Of a stretch of 64,000 nt of DNA, positions 41,635 through 50,260 are shown in pieces. The DNA comes from Corallococcus macrosporus. GTDB taxonomy: Bacteria > Myxococcota > Myxococcia > Myxococcales > Myxococcaceae. The notes below the pieces were generated by a model, which was not told the origin of the DNA, did not search any database, and saw only the letters and a program-made list of their open reading frames with translations. The position numbers and the translations under genes were made by a program. Each line of letters opens with the position of its first letter. Within the stretch, counting starts at the first letter, position 1. The stretch is from contig NZ_JAFIMU010000007.1 in NCBI RefSeq assembly GCF_017302985.1, positions 2,108,001 to 2,172,000 on the forward strand, read 5' to 3'.

Positions 41635-43034
41635 CGCCCACTCCAGGGTGTGAAATTCGCGGGGACGCTATAGCGCTCCATCTCCCTTGCGACGAGCTTC
41701 AGGATCGCATTCCTCGTCAACCTCCGACCTGCCGCCGTCTCGGCATCGCGCAACGAGCGCATGATCATCCGATTCCATTCGTCAGGCCACATGCGTCCCA
41801 GGCGCCAGTCGCCTCCCCCGTGAATTGCCTCATGGTGGGCCTGTTCCAGCCGGACACAGAACTGGTCGATGTCCATGTCTCCCTTGAAGCCGCGCTGCTC
41901 GAACCACTCGCGGTGCTCTCGCGGCAGGACGTGATGCTTGGGCGCATCGGACATGCCTGCTCCAGCCTTGCCGGTGACGTGCATGGCTCGAACCTCGGGA
42001 CTGTCTCCCAGCGCATCACGTACGCCTTTGGGGAGGTCCCGAGGTCCTTGTGCCATCATGACCTGTCCGCCCTGAATGAGGACCGCCGCGCTGGCGGCAG
42101 GGACGGAGATGACGCCCGCCTGCACGAGCCTGCGCATCATCTCCACCCACTCGGCGGAAACCACCATCCGCGAGCCCACCACGACTCCACCCGAGCTCAT
42201 CACGAGGCCCGCGCCAAGCGTCGCGGGAGCAGCGGGCGGCACCCGCGGCAGCGACATCTTCATCGTGGAGATCATCGTCACCATCTCCACCGCCCGCATC
42301 GCCGCGATGATCTGCCCGCCGAGCTTCATGGTTGCCCGGGTCTCCTGGTGGAGTGTGTCGAACTCACGGGTCAGCTTCCCCATCAGCTCGGGCATCGTGG
42401 TCGCCGCCGCCTCCACCCGCTCCGGGTCCAGGGATGCGAGCTCCGTCAGCGTGGGCTCCATCAACCCCTGCACACGCCGAAGGTCGACGAAGAGCTTCTC
42501 GACGCTGCACATCGGGCAGTAGCGGATCACGGCGTCCGCGAGGTGCAGGAAGTCCACCCAGGTGGCCAGCAGCAGCGTCCCGAATTGAGCCGCCTGAAGC
42601 TTCGGCCCGGTCATGCGCAGGAGCCCCAGCTCCATGCCCGTGTCGCTGACTTCCGAAGCCGCTCCTGCCAGCGCAGTGGCACTCCCGAGCGAACCACGAA
42701 GCCACGTCACCTGCGTGGAGCCATGGTCCAGGTAGCGCGTGAACACGCCATTGAGGCCCCATCCTCCGAGCGTCGGAGGACGGGCCGCCAGCTTGGAGAA
42801 CGCGGCCTCGACGCCGCCCAGCGAGCCCTTCACGTCCGCGATGCCCGCGAGCACTGCCTCACGCGTTGGTGAGGCATCGCTTTCCCGCGTGCCCTGCCGG
42901 CGCAGCCGCTGCTCCGGCCCGGAGAAGGCGGGCGTCCCCATGGGCGTGTAGCCCAGGGTCCTCGGATGCGGCGCGGAGGCACATCCCGTGGCCAGCACCA
43001 TCAAGACCAGCACAACCGTCCCACTTCGCACCAT
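41631..43034 (-). CDS. SitA-like lipoprotein toxin (TIGR02269/DUF2380-type)
   Basis: The 467-aa protein starts with a lipobox signal (LATGC). The long middle part has hydrophobic segments (residues about 200-300) and a C-terminal domain contains KHHVLPREHREWF (His367-His368), then AHHEAIHGGGDW and MWPDEWNRMI. That His/Trp pattern is typical of the DUF2380/AHH-like HNH nuclease domains on myxobacterial SitA lipoprotein toxins, which pass between cells by TraA-mediated outer-membrane exchange. The overlapping downstream gene would then be the immunity gene. The ATG at 43034 opens the signal peptide. The nuclease activity is inferred. Confidence 0.75.
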   Translation of the reverse strand: MVRSGTVVLVLMVLATGCASAPHPRTLGYTPMGTPAFSGPEQRLRRQGTRESDASPTREAVLAGIADVKGSLGGVEAAFSKLAARPPTLGGWGLNGVFTRYLDHGSTQVTWLRGSLGSATALAGAASEVSDTGMELGLLRMTGPKLQAAQFGTLLLATWVDFLHLADAVIRYCPMCSVEKLFVDLRRVQGLMEPTLTELASLDPERVEAAATTMPELMGKLTREFDTLHQETRATMKLGGQIIAAMRAVEMVTMISTMKMSLPRVPPAAPATLGAGLVMSSGGVVVGSRMVVSAEWVEMMRRLVQAGVISVPAASAAVLIQGGQVMMAQGPRDLPKGVRDALGDSPEVRAMHVTGKAGAGMSDAPKHHVLPREHREWFEQRGFKGDMDIDQFCVRLEQAHHEAIHGGGDWRLGRMWPDEWNRMIMRSLRDAETAAGRRLTRNAILKLVAREMERYSVPANFTPWSGR

Positions 43035-43059
43035 CACGAGCCCCCTGCCGTCCCACTGT

Positions 43060-44382
43060 TCAATCCGTCTCCCCCAGCTCGAAGGCGGACGTGCCGGTGT
43101 GGTGCTTGCGCTTCGTGAGCTGGTGCTCCTCACGCAGCTGGTTCTCGTAGAAGGGCAGGTGCTCCGCGGTGCGCTGCTTGCGCAGCGCGCGGATGGTCTC
43201 GTGCTCCGTGGTGTTGCTGTAGCCGTGCTTCGTGTGCTCGCGCGCGTAGGCCTGGGGCTCCAGCACCATCCGCGTCGGGTAGCGGTTCTGCAGGACGTGG
43301 ATGAGCTCGTGCCCGTACACGATGAACGCCGGCGCGGGGATGGGGTGCTGCTCTCGGGAGTAGTTGCGCTGCGTGCTGTCACGCAGCCCGGAGCGCAGGC
43401 TGAGCCTGGAGCCTCGGCCGGAGGCCTTGCCCGCGAGCCCCGGCGCCGGTTCGCTCAACAGGTAGTCCTCGCCGTGGCCGTCCTCGTCGTACCAGCTGAG
43501 CTCCACCTCCAGCTCCCCGATGCGCTTCCCCACGGCATCGCGCCGCGTGCCCAGCTCCGCGTAGGGCTTCGACGACGTCTCCAGACGCTTGCGCAGCTCG
43601 CCCCAGGACTCGCTGCCCTGCCGCGCGGACTCCTCCATGCGCGTCAGCTCCTCGCTCATCCCTTCGTACTCGTCCTTGAGGCGCTGAAATTCCTCCGACG
43701 TCGCCGTCAGGCGCTGCTTGTTCACCACCACCTTCTGCCGGAAGTTGGCGGACGGCGTGAACGCCTGGGTCAGCACCAGCGTCACCGGCCACTGCGGATC
43801 CTCGCGCGTCTCGCGGAGGATCCACCGCATCAGCTCGCGGCCATGCGGACGCGACAGCAGCCGGGCGTGGATGGCGCGCACCTCGCGAAGGCCGCGCGCG
43901 TACTGCGCGCCGGTGGGCAGCTTCACCGCGCCCGTGCCCTTCCGCAGCGCGTCCCAGTCCGCGTCCAGCTGCTGCCGGGCCGCGCTCCCCAGCGTCGCGC
44001 GGTCCGGCGTGTAGAGCAGCAGGTTCTTCGTGTGGACGTAGTCCACCAGCTCGATGTGCTTCTCCTGGATCTCCACCGCCAGCCGCATCAACAGCAGGCG
44101 CGAGGCCTTGGAGCCCGCCAGCCGCTCGCGCTCCAGGTCGAACAGCCGGTACAGCAGGTGCTCCGCCGTATCGAGCGCCTTGAGCCGCGCGTCCACCCAC
44201 GCCTGCTTGCCGGTGAAGTAGTACGTGGCCTTGCCGCCCCAGCCACTCCAGTCCGCATGGAACGCATCGAGCGCGGCGCAGAACGGCCGGATGAACTCAT
44301 CCAGCCGCGACACGATGGGCAGCAGCCCCCGGGGCTCCAGGCCCAGGTCCGTCTTGAAGTCCGCCGACGTACTCAACGCCAT
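43060..44382 (-). CDS. Zinc metallopeptidase-like protein (HExxH, possibly M91-type)
   Basis: The 440-aa protein is mainly helical and charged, with possible coiled coil around residues 215-270. HELIH at residues 358-362, inside VYGHELIHVLQ, is a zinc-protease motif of the gluzincin kind. The context resembles M91/NleD-like effector peptidases, which have a similar GHELIH, but the third ligand cannot be fixed. There is no signal peptide. The start at 44382 has GGGAG five bases upstream. It lies 25 bases before the SitA-like toxin, in the same orientation, so it may be part of the toxin locus. Confidence 0.7.
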   Translation of the reverse strand: MALSTSADFKTDLGLEPRGLLPIVSRLDEFIRPFCAALDAFHADWSGWGGKATYYFTGKQAWVDARLKALDTAEHLLYRLFDLERERLAGSKASRLLLMRLAVEIQEKHIELVDYVHTKNLLLYTPDRATLGSAARQQLDADWDALRKGTGAVKLPTGAQYARGLREVRAIHARLLSRPHGRELMRWILRETREDPQWPVTLVLTQAFTPSANFRQKVVVNKQRLTATSEEFQRLKDEYEGMSEELTRMEESARQGSESWGELRKRLETSSKPYAELGTRRDAVGKRIGELEVELSWYDEDGHGEDYLLSEPAPGLAGKASGRGSRLSLRSGLRDSTQRNYSREQHPIPAPAFIVYGHELIHVLQNRYPTRMVLEPQAYAREHTKHGYSNTTEHETIRALRKQRTAEHLPFYENQLREEHQLTKRKHHTGTSAFELGETD

Positions 44383-44552
44383 GTCCGCTCCCGGTGTCCC
44401 AGCGGAGCGCGACGCTAGCACGCACCTTTCACCCACTTCGCCGCCGGATGCGCACACTCACTCCGTGGACGGAGAACACTCGCCTCATCCCAACGGATGA
44501 CATGCCTTCCACGGGTGCCTACCCCTGATGCTCAGGAGGCGCGGGAACGGAC

Positions 44553-45773
44553 GTGGGCAAGGGCGGACGATGGTGGGGGGGAATCATGGGGGCGTTGTTG
44601 CTCGCGGGATGTCCGTCCGCGTGCAACACGAAGGAATCGTCTCGCCCATTCCAGCTCACGGGGCAGGTGGGGTCGCGTGGGGCGGGCTTCGCGGCGGCGC
44701 TGTACCAGACGACGGGCGTGCGGATGGAACCGCGCAACCGCATCCGGTGGGCGAACAACGGCGCCGTCTTCGACGTGATGGTGGAAGAAATCGGCCGGGC
44801 CCGCGCCTCCATCAACCTGGTCATGTTCATCTGGCGGCCGGGCCGTGCGTCCGACCGGATGATTGAAGCACTCGCCGAGCGCACCAAGGCCGGCGTGCAC
44901 TGCCGCATCCTGGTGGACCCGCTGGGCAGCGGCCCGTTCGAGAAGGAGGTGAAGCCCAGGCTGGAGTCCATCGGCTGCGAGGCGCACCTGTTCCGCCCGC
45001 TGCCGGCGGACGAGAACCTGGCGCGCAACCACCGCAAGATCGTCGTGGTGGACGGCAAGGTGGCCATCACCGGCGGGCTCGCCATCCAGGACGAGTGGCT
45101 GGGCGAGGCGCGCAACGAGAAGGAGTGGCGCGACACCAACGTGCGGGTGCAGGGCCCGGTGGTGGCGCAGCTCCAGCAGGCGTTCGCGGAGAACTGGCAG
45201 GAGACGACGGGCGAGCTCCTGCCCACGACGGACTTCCCCACGCTGTCGGTGGCGCAGCCCGGCCTGGACGCCGCGGGTGAAGGCTGGGCGGCCTTCGTCA
45301 GCAGCACGGCGAACCCGGAGGTGACGCGCGCCGAGCGATTGACGCAGCTCATGGTGAAGGCGGCGAAGAAGCGGCTGTGGATTTCGCAGGCGTACTTCAC
45401 GCCCAACGACGCGCTGACGGCGCTGCTGGTGGAGAAGGCGCGCGCGGGCGTGGACGTGCGGGTGCTGGCGCCGGGGGACAAGAACGACCAGAAGGCCATC
45501 ACGGTGCTCCAGCGCCAGACCTACGACACGCTGCGGGCAGCGGGCGTGCGGCTCTGGGAGTACCAGCCGTCGATGATGCACGCGAAGACGATGCTGGTGG
45601 ATGACCGGCTGGTGCTGGTGGGGTCCATCAACTACGACGCGCTGTCGTTCAACCTGCTGGAGGAGGGCTCGCTGGTGCTGGAGGACCTGGAGGCGGCGCG
45701 CCAGTTGGAGGCCATCTTCCTGGAGGACCTGACGCACGCAAGAGAGGTCCAGGCCGAGCAGGCCCAGCGCTGA
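44553..45773 (+). CDS. Cardiolipin-synthase-like phospholipase D, lipoprotein
   Basis: The 406-aa protein has two HKD motifs, NHRKIVVVDGKVAITGG and MHAKTMLVDDRLVLVGS, which together form one active site for phosphatidyl transfer. A short signal with a lipobox (LLLAGC) precedes them, unusual for a cardiolipin synthase, which normally has membrane helices. It could be a synthase or a secreted phospholipase. The GTG at 44553 is chosen because it includes a positive n-region; an ATG at 44586 would leave too short a signal. Confidence 0.85.
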   Translation: MGKGGRWWGGIMGALLLAGCPSACNTKESSRPFQLTGQVGSRGAGFAAALYQTTGVRMEPRNRIRWANNGAVFDVMVEEIGRARASINLVMFIWRPGRASDRMIEALAERTKAGVHCRILVDPLGSGPFEKEVKPRLESIGCEAHLFRPLPADENLARNHRKIVVVDGKVAITGGLAIQDEWLGEARNEKEWRDTNVRVQGPVVAQLQQAFAENWQETTGELLPTTDFPTLSVAQPGLDAAGEGWAAFVSSTANPEVTRAERLTQLMVKAAKKRLWISQAYFTPNDALTALLVEKARAGVDVRVLAPGDKNDQKAITVLQRQTYDTLRAAGVRLWEYQPSMMHAKTMLVDDRLVLVGSINYDALSFNLLEEGSLVLEDLEAARQLEAIFLEDLTHAREVQAEQAQR

Positions 45774-45885
45774 GCCACGGCTGTCCGGTTTCACGCGCGG
45801 CCCCGGGAAACAGTGGGCAAGGGGTGGCCGTGTGCGCAAGAAGGGCCTCCGGGGCCAGGCAGGTGACGGCCCGGGAGGCATCGAC

Positions 45886-46542
45886 ATGAGCAGCGCAGCT
45901 CCTCGTCATCTCTTCGTCGCGGGCGCCACGGGCGCGACGGGCCGCACGCTGATGCGGCAGGCCCTGGCGAAGGGCATCGCCGTGACGCCGCACGTGCGGC
46001 CCAGGAGCGCGAACACGGAGCCCGCGAGCACCTGGCCGAAGAAGGCGGTGCTGGAGCTGGCGGACGGGCCCGCGCTGGTGGAGGCGATGAAGGGCAGCAC
46101 GACGGTGCTCCAGCTCATCGGCACGATGCGCAAGCGCTTCGCGGCCGGGGACACCTACGAGACGAGCGACATCGGCACCACGCGGCAACTGGTGGACGCG
46201 GCGAAGGCGGCGGGGGTGGACCACTTCGTGTTGCTGACGTCGGTGGGAGCGGGGAGCCCGGTGGGCGCGTACCTCAAGGCCAAGGCGGAAGCGGAGCGCA
46301 TCGTCCGCGAGAGCGGCATCCCCTACACGATGGTCCGCCCGCCCGCGCTGGAGGGCGAATACCACGCACCGCCCGGCATCCTGCACGCCCTGGGCAAGCT
46401 GCCCCTCCTGGGCAACCTGAAGCCCATGCACCTGGATCAACTGGCCGCGGTGCTGCTGCGAATCTCGGAGCGCCGCGCGCCGCTGGACACCGCGCTGGAA
46501 GGCAAGCGCCTCTGGGCGGAGGTCGAAGCGGTAGGCCGGTAG
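45886..46542 (+). CDS. NAD(P)-binding atypical SDR (NmrA/YtfG type)
   Basis: This 218-aa protein has an N-terminal Rossmann motif GATGATGRTLMRQAL and a later TSVGAGSPVGAYLKAKAEAERIV segment, as in atypical SDRs of the NmrA/YtfG group that act as redox sensors or quinone reductases. It has no substrate clue. The ATG at 45886 has GGGAGG seven bases upstream. It is convergent with the ABC permease gene, 7 bp apart. Confidence 0.85.
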   Translation: MSSAAPRHLFVAGATGATGRTLMRQALAKGIAVTPHVRPRSANTEPASTWPKKAVLELADGPALVEAMKGSTTVLQLIGTMRKRFAAGDTYETSDIGTTRQLVDAAKAAGVDHFVLLTSVGAGSPVGAYLKAKAEAERIVRESGIPYTMVRPPALEGEYHAPPGILHALGKLPLLGNLKPMHLDQLAAVLLRISERRAPLDTALEGKRLWAEVEAVGR

Positions 46543-46549
46543 CCCGCGC

Positions 46550-47359
46550 CTACTCCTTCACCGCGCCGGCCGTGAGCCCGGACACGATGCGCCGCTGGAA
46601 CAGCACCGTGAGCACCACCAGTGGCAGCGTGGCCACCACGGACGCGGCGGCGATCTCTCCCCAGGGTTCCTTGTACTCGCTGGCGAAGAGGCTGATGGCC
46701 ACCGGCACCGTGCGCTTCTCCGGCGTGGACAGGAACGTCAGCGCGTAGAGGAACTCGTTCCACGCGAAGATGAAGACCAGGATGGCCGTCGTCGCCAGGC
46801 CCGGCGCCGCCAGCGGCAACAGCACCCTGCGGAACGCGCCCACCGGCGTGCACCCGTCCACCCGCGCCGCCCGGTACAGCTCGTCCGGCAGCTGGCGGAA
46901 GAACGACGTCAGCACCCACAACGTCAGCGGCAGCGCGAACGTCGTGTACGGCAGCGCCAGCCCCACCAGGCTGTCCCTGAGCCCCACCGCGTTGAGGATG
47001 AGGTACAGCGGGCTCACCGTCGCGATGGGCGGGAACATCGACACGCCCAGCGCCGCGGACAGCAGCGGTCCCCGCCCCCGGAACTCCAGCTTCGCCAGCG
47101 CGAACGCCGCGGACGCGCCCACCGTGAGACAGAACACCGTCGTCAGCGTCGCCACCACCAGCGAGTTCAACACCGCCCACAGGAACGGCCGCCCGAACAG
47201 CACGCTCTCGTAGTTCGCCCCCGTCAGGTGCGAAGGCCACGGCCGCGTCAGCTCGCCGTCCGGCCACAGGCTCGTCAGCACCTGCCAGAGGAACGGGCCC
47301 AGGAAGAACGTGAGGAACGCCACCACGGCCAGCGCCGTGCCCAGCCCCGGCCGCTTCAT
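46550..47359 (-). CDS. Sugar ABC transporter inner-membrane permease (MalG type)
   Basis: The 269-aa protein has six predicted membrane helices and an EAA-type loop (DELYRAARVDGCTPVGAFRRVLLPLAAPG) that docks to the ATPase. It is the second permease of a binding-protein-dependent sugar importer and overlaps the first permease gene by four bases. No ATPase gene follows within the operon. Confidence 0.92.
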   Translation of the reverse strand: MKRPGLGTALAVVAFLTFFLGPFLWQVLTSLWPDGELTRPWPSHLTGANYESVLFGRPFLWAVLNSLVVATLTTVFCLTVGASAAFALAKLEFRGRGPLLSAALGVSMFPPIATVSPLYLILNAVGLRDSLVGLALPYTTFALPLTLWVLTSFFRQLPDELYRAARVDGCTPVGAFRRVLLPLAAPGLATTAILVFIFAWNEFLYALTFLSTPEKRTVPVAISLFASEYKEPWGEIAAASVVATLPLVVLTVLFQRRIVSGLTAGAVKE

Positions 47360-48234
47360 CGCCGCCCCTCCTCGCGCCCCAGCCAGCGCAGCCACACCAC
47401 CGCCAGCAGCACCACGCACAGGAACGTCGCCACCGACAGCGCGCTGCCGTAACCGAAGTCCCCGGAGCGCATCAGCGTCTTGTACGCGTAGATGCTCAGC
47501 GTCTCCGTCGTGTTCGCCGGCCCGCCCTCCGTCAGCACATAGATGGCGTCGAACACGCGGAACGCGTCCAGCGACCGGAACAGCACCGCCAGCAGCAGCG
47601 CGGGCTTCAAGAGCGGCAGCGTGATGGACCGGAACTGCCGCCACGTCGAGGCGCCATCCACGCGCGCCGCCTTGTAGAGGTCCTCCGGAATGCCCTGGAG
47701 CCCCGCCAGCACCAGCAGCGCCACGAAGGGCGTCGTCTTCCACACGTCCACCAGGATGGCCGCGTGCAGCGCATACCCCGGCGCGCCCAGCCAGTTCACC
47801 TCCGCGCCCCCCAGCATCCGGTTGATGAGCCCGTAGTCCGGGTTGAACATCCACGCCCACAGCCTCGCGCTCACCACCGTGGGAATCGCCCAGGGCACCA
47901 GCACCGATGCGCGCAGCAGCCCCCGCCCCGGGAACGCGCGGTTGAGCAGCAGCGCCAGCGGCACCGCGAGCAACAGCTCCACCGTCACCGCCACCGCCGT
48001 GAAGTACGCCGTGTTCCCCAGCGCGGACCAGAAGCGCACGTCCCCCATCAGGTAGACGTAGTTCTCCAGCCCCGTGAAGCGCCGCTCGCCGAACACCAGG
48101 ATGAAGCGGTGCAGGCTCAGCCACACCGCCGCCAGCACCGGGTACAGCGCCACCACCGCCAGCACCAGCACGGCCGGCGCCACCAGCAGGTACGCCTGCC
48201 GCCGCTCCCGCGCCTGCGAACCCGCGCCCCTCAC
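47356..48234 (-). CDS. Sugar ABC transporter inner-membrane permease (MalF type)
   Basis: The 292-aa protein has six predicted membrane helices and an EAA loop (EDLYKAARVDGASTWRQFRSITLPLLKPA). It pairs with the MalG-type permease to form the membrane channel. Its GTG start overlaps the stop of the binding-protein gene (GTGA), so the three genes are translationally coupled. Confidence 0.92.
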   Translation of the reverse strand: MRGAGSQARERRQAYLLVAPAVLVLAVVALYPVLAAVWLSLHRFILVFGERRFTGLENYVYLMGDVRFWSALGNTAYFTAVAVTVELLLAVPLALLLNRAFPGRGLLRASVLVPWAIPTVVSARLWAWMFNPDYGLINRMLGGAEVNWLGAPGYALHAAILVDVWKTTPFVALLVLAGLQGIPEDLYKAARVDGASTWRQFRSITLPLLKPALLLAVLFRSLDAFRVFDAIYVLTEGGPANTTETLSIYAYKTLMRSGDFGYGSALSVATFLCVVLLAVVWLRWLGREEGRR

Positions 48235-49514
48235 TCCGCCTCCTCCTTCGGCTGCTCACCCGTCAGGTGATCCACCTGCTTCTGCGCGCGGGTGAGCGAC
48301 ACCTCCGGAGTGCGCAGGCCCGCGACGGCGGCGGAGAACTCGCTCTGGAGCACGTCCGCGATGAGCAGGTAGTACGGCGTCACCGGCCGGGGCCGCGCCC
48401 GCGTCAGCGCCTCCTTCAGGCTCGCGATGAATGGCTCCTCGGCGCGCAGCTCCGGGTCGTCATACAGCGCGAGCCTCGGAGGGTTGCGCGCGTAGTGCAG
48501 CGCCAGCACGCGGTTCGCCTCCGGCGACGTCAGGTGCGCGATGAGCCGGGCCGCCGCCTTGCGCCGAGCGGGCGACACGTGCGCGTTCACCGCCAGTTGC
48601 CATCCGCCCAGCGTCCCCCACCCCGGCTGTCCATCCTTCGTCGGCAGGGGCGCGATGCCCACCTTCCCCCGGATGGGAGAGCCCTCCGCCTGCGCCTCGC
48701 TCCACGCATAGGGCCAGTTGCGCATGAACACCGCGCGGCCCTCCTGGAACACGCGCCGGGACTCCTCCTCGCCAAAGCCCGTGACCGTGGGAGGCGACAG
48801 CCCTTCGGCGATGAGCCCGTGCAGGTACGCCAGCGCCTCGCGCGCGGCCTCCGTCTCCAGCAGCACGCGCCCGTCCGGTCCCAGCGACTGGCCGCCGTGG
48901 CCCCACAGCGCCTCGTACACGTTGCAGGTCAGGCCTTCGTATTGCCGGCCCTGCCACACGTAGCCCTGAAGGCCGGGCGTCTTCGCCATCGCGTCGCGGG
49001 TGAAGCGCCGCAGCTCCTCGTAGGTGCGCGGCGCGCGAGGCACCAGGTCCGTGCGGTAGTAGAGGACGCCCACGTCCACGTACCAGGGCACCGCGTACGT
49101 GCGGCCGTTCATCACGACGGCGTCCACCGGGCCGGGCAGGAAGTCCTCGCGCAGGCGCGCGGGAGGGAAGTCCTCGGACAGGTCCGCGACCCAGCCCGCG
49201 CGAGCGAACTCCGGCACCCAGACGACGTCCGCCACCAGCACGTCGAAGTCCGTGGCCCCGCCCTGCAACGACGTGAGGAAGAACTGGTGCGCCAGGTCCG
49301 ATGAGTTCGGCAGCGCCTCCGTCACCAGCTCCACGTCCGGGTTGGCGCGCTCGTACTTCGCCAGCAGCTCACGGAACGGCTTCGGGTCGCCCCACAGCGG
49401 CTGGAACTTGAAGACGATGCGCGTGCGGCCCCCGGTGCCCGCCTCCTCGGACGAGCGCCGGCACCCTCCCACACAGAGGCCCAGCGCGACGAGGAGGACG
49501 AGGAGGCGGCCCAT
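48231..49514 (-). CDS. Sugar ABC transporter substrate-binding lipoprotein
   Basis: The 427-aa protein has a lipobox signal (CVGGC) and the two-lobed fold of family 1 solute-binding proteins, with DFDVLVADVVWVPEFARAGWVADL and AVPWYVDVGVLYYRTDL as recognisable segments. It is similar in pattern to trehalose/maltose-binding proteins of the ThuE/LpqY group. It captures the sugar and delivers it to the permeases encoded next. It is first in a three-gene unit. The sugar cannot be read from the sequence. Confidence 0.92.
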   Translation of the reverse strand: MGRLLVLLVALGLCVGGCRRSSEEAGTGGRTRIVFKFQPLWGDPKPFRELLAKYERANPDVELVTEALPNSSDLAHQFFLTSLQGGATDFDVLVADVVWVPEFARAGWVADLSEDFPPARLREDFLPGPVDAVVMNGRTYAVPWYVDVGVLYYRTDLVPRAPRTYEELRRFTRDAMAKTPGLQGYVWQGRQYEGLTCNVYEALWGHGGQSLGPDGRVLLETEAAREALAYLHGLIAEGLSPPTVTGFGEEESRRVFQEGRAVFMRNWPYAWSEAQAEGSPIRGKVGIAPLPTKDGQPGWGTLGGWQLAVNAHVSPARRKAAARLIAHLTSPEANRVLALHYARNPPRLALYDDPELRAEEPFIASLKEALTRARPRPVTPYYLLIADVLQSEFSAAVAGLRTPEVSLTRAQKQVDHLTGEQPKEEAE

Positions 49515-49570
49515 GCGCCCGGATGACTCCAGCGCGAAGGCCCACCGTCAACGACAAGCCCCGCGCCCGG

Positions 49571-50224
49571 TCATCCAGGCGACATGCCCGGCACGGGCAC
49601 CAGCGGTCCCGGCCCGGGAGAGAACAGCCGCCGCGCCGTCGCGCCCACCGCGCGGCACGCGAGCGCATCCACCGCGCCGCCCACCAGTCCACCGGCCAGC
49701 GGCACCACCTTGGACAGGTTCACGACGCCCTTCTGCGACGCCTTGCTCACCAGCCGGAAGCCCACCGCGCGGTTGATGCTGCTGAGCGCGTGCTTCGGCA
49801 CGGCCTCCAGCGCGCGCATGCCCAGTTGCTGGCTGACTTCGATGCCGGCCTGCTTCACCACTTCCTTGCCAATGTCCCCCACGATGGCCAGCAGCGTGAG
49901 GGTCCGCACGCGGTCCTCCTCCACGTCGTGCCCGTGGATGCGAGCAATGGCGCCAACGAGCCGCGCCTGCACCGCCCACGACACGCCCAGCCCCGCGGGC
50001 AGCGACACCGGCAGCGTGAGCAGGCCGCCCAGTCCGGACAGGAAGCCCGTGGTGAACAGCTTCCCCGTCTCCCAGTGGATGAGTGAGTCGATGCGCGCCT
50101 CGTGGTTCGGATAGCGCGAGTCCGCCAGGTACTCGTCCGCCAGCCCCGTCGCGCTGCACAGCGGCCCCAGGCCCTCGAAGCCCGCGTCCAGGACGGCGTT
50201 CACGACTTCCAGCGGCTTCGACAT
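49571..50224 (-). CDS. EcsC family protein
   Basis: The 217-aa protein has the EcsC pattern: a Gly-rich hydrophobic segment (GFLSGLGGLLTLPVSLPAGLGVSWAVQARLVGAIARIHG) and a second Gly-rich one near the C-terminus (VVPLAGGLVGGAVDALA). These suggest membrane association. The function of the family is unclear. The ATG at 50224 lies 36 bases after the stop of the hybrid kinase gene, so it may be read as the last gene of the two-component operon. Confidence 0.85.
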   Translation of the reverse strand: MSKPLEVVNAVLDAGFEGLGPLCSATGLADEYLADSRYPNHEARIDSLIHWETGKLFTTGFLSGLGGLLTLPVSLPAGLGVSWAVQARLVGAIARIHGHDVEEDRVRTLTLLAIVGDIGKEVVKQAGIEVSQQLGMRALEAVPKHALSSINRAVGFRLVSKASQKGVVNLSKVVPLAGGLVGGAVDALACRAVGATARRLFSPGPGPLVPVPGMSPG

Positions 50225-50260
50225 GCGTCCACCTTCCACCTTGAAACCCGGAGACAACAG

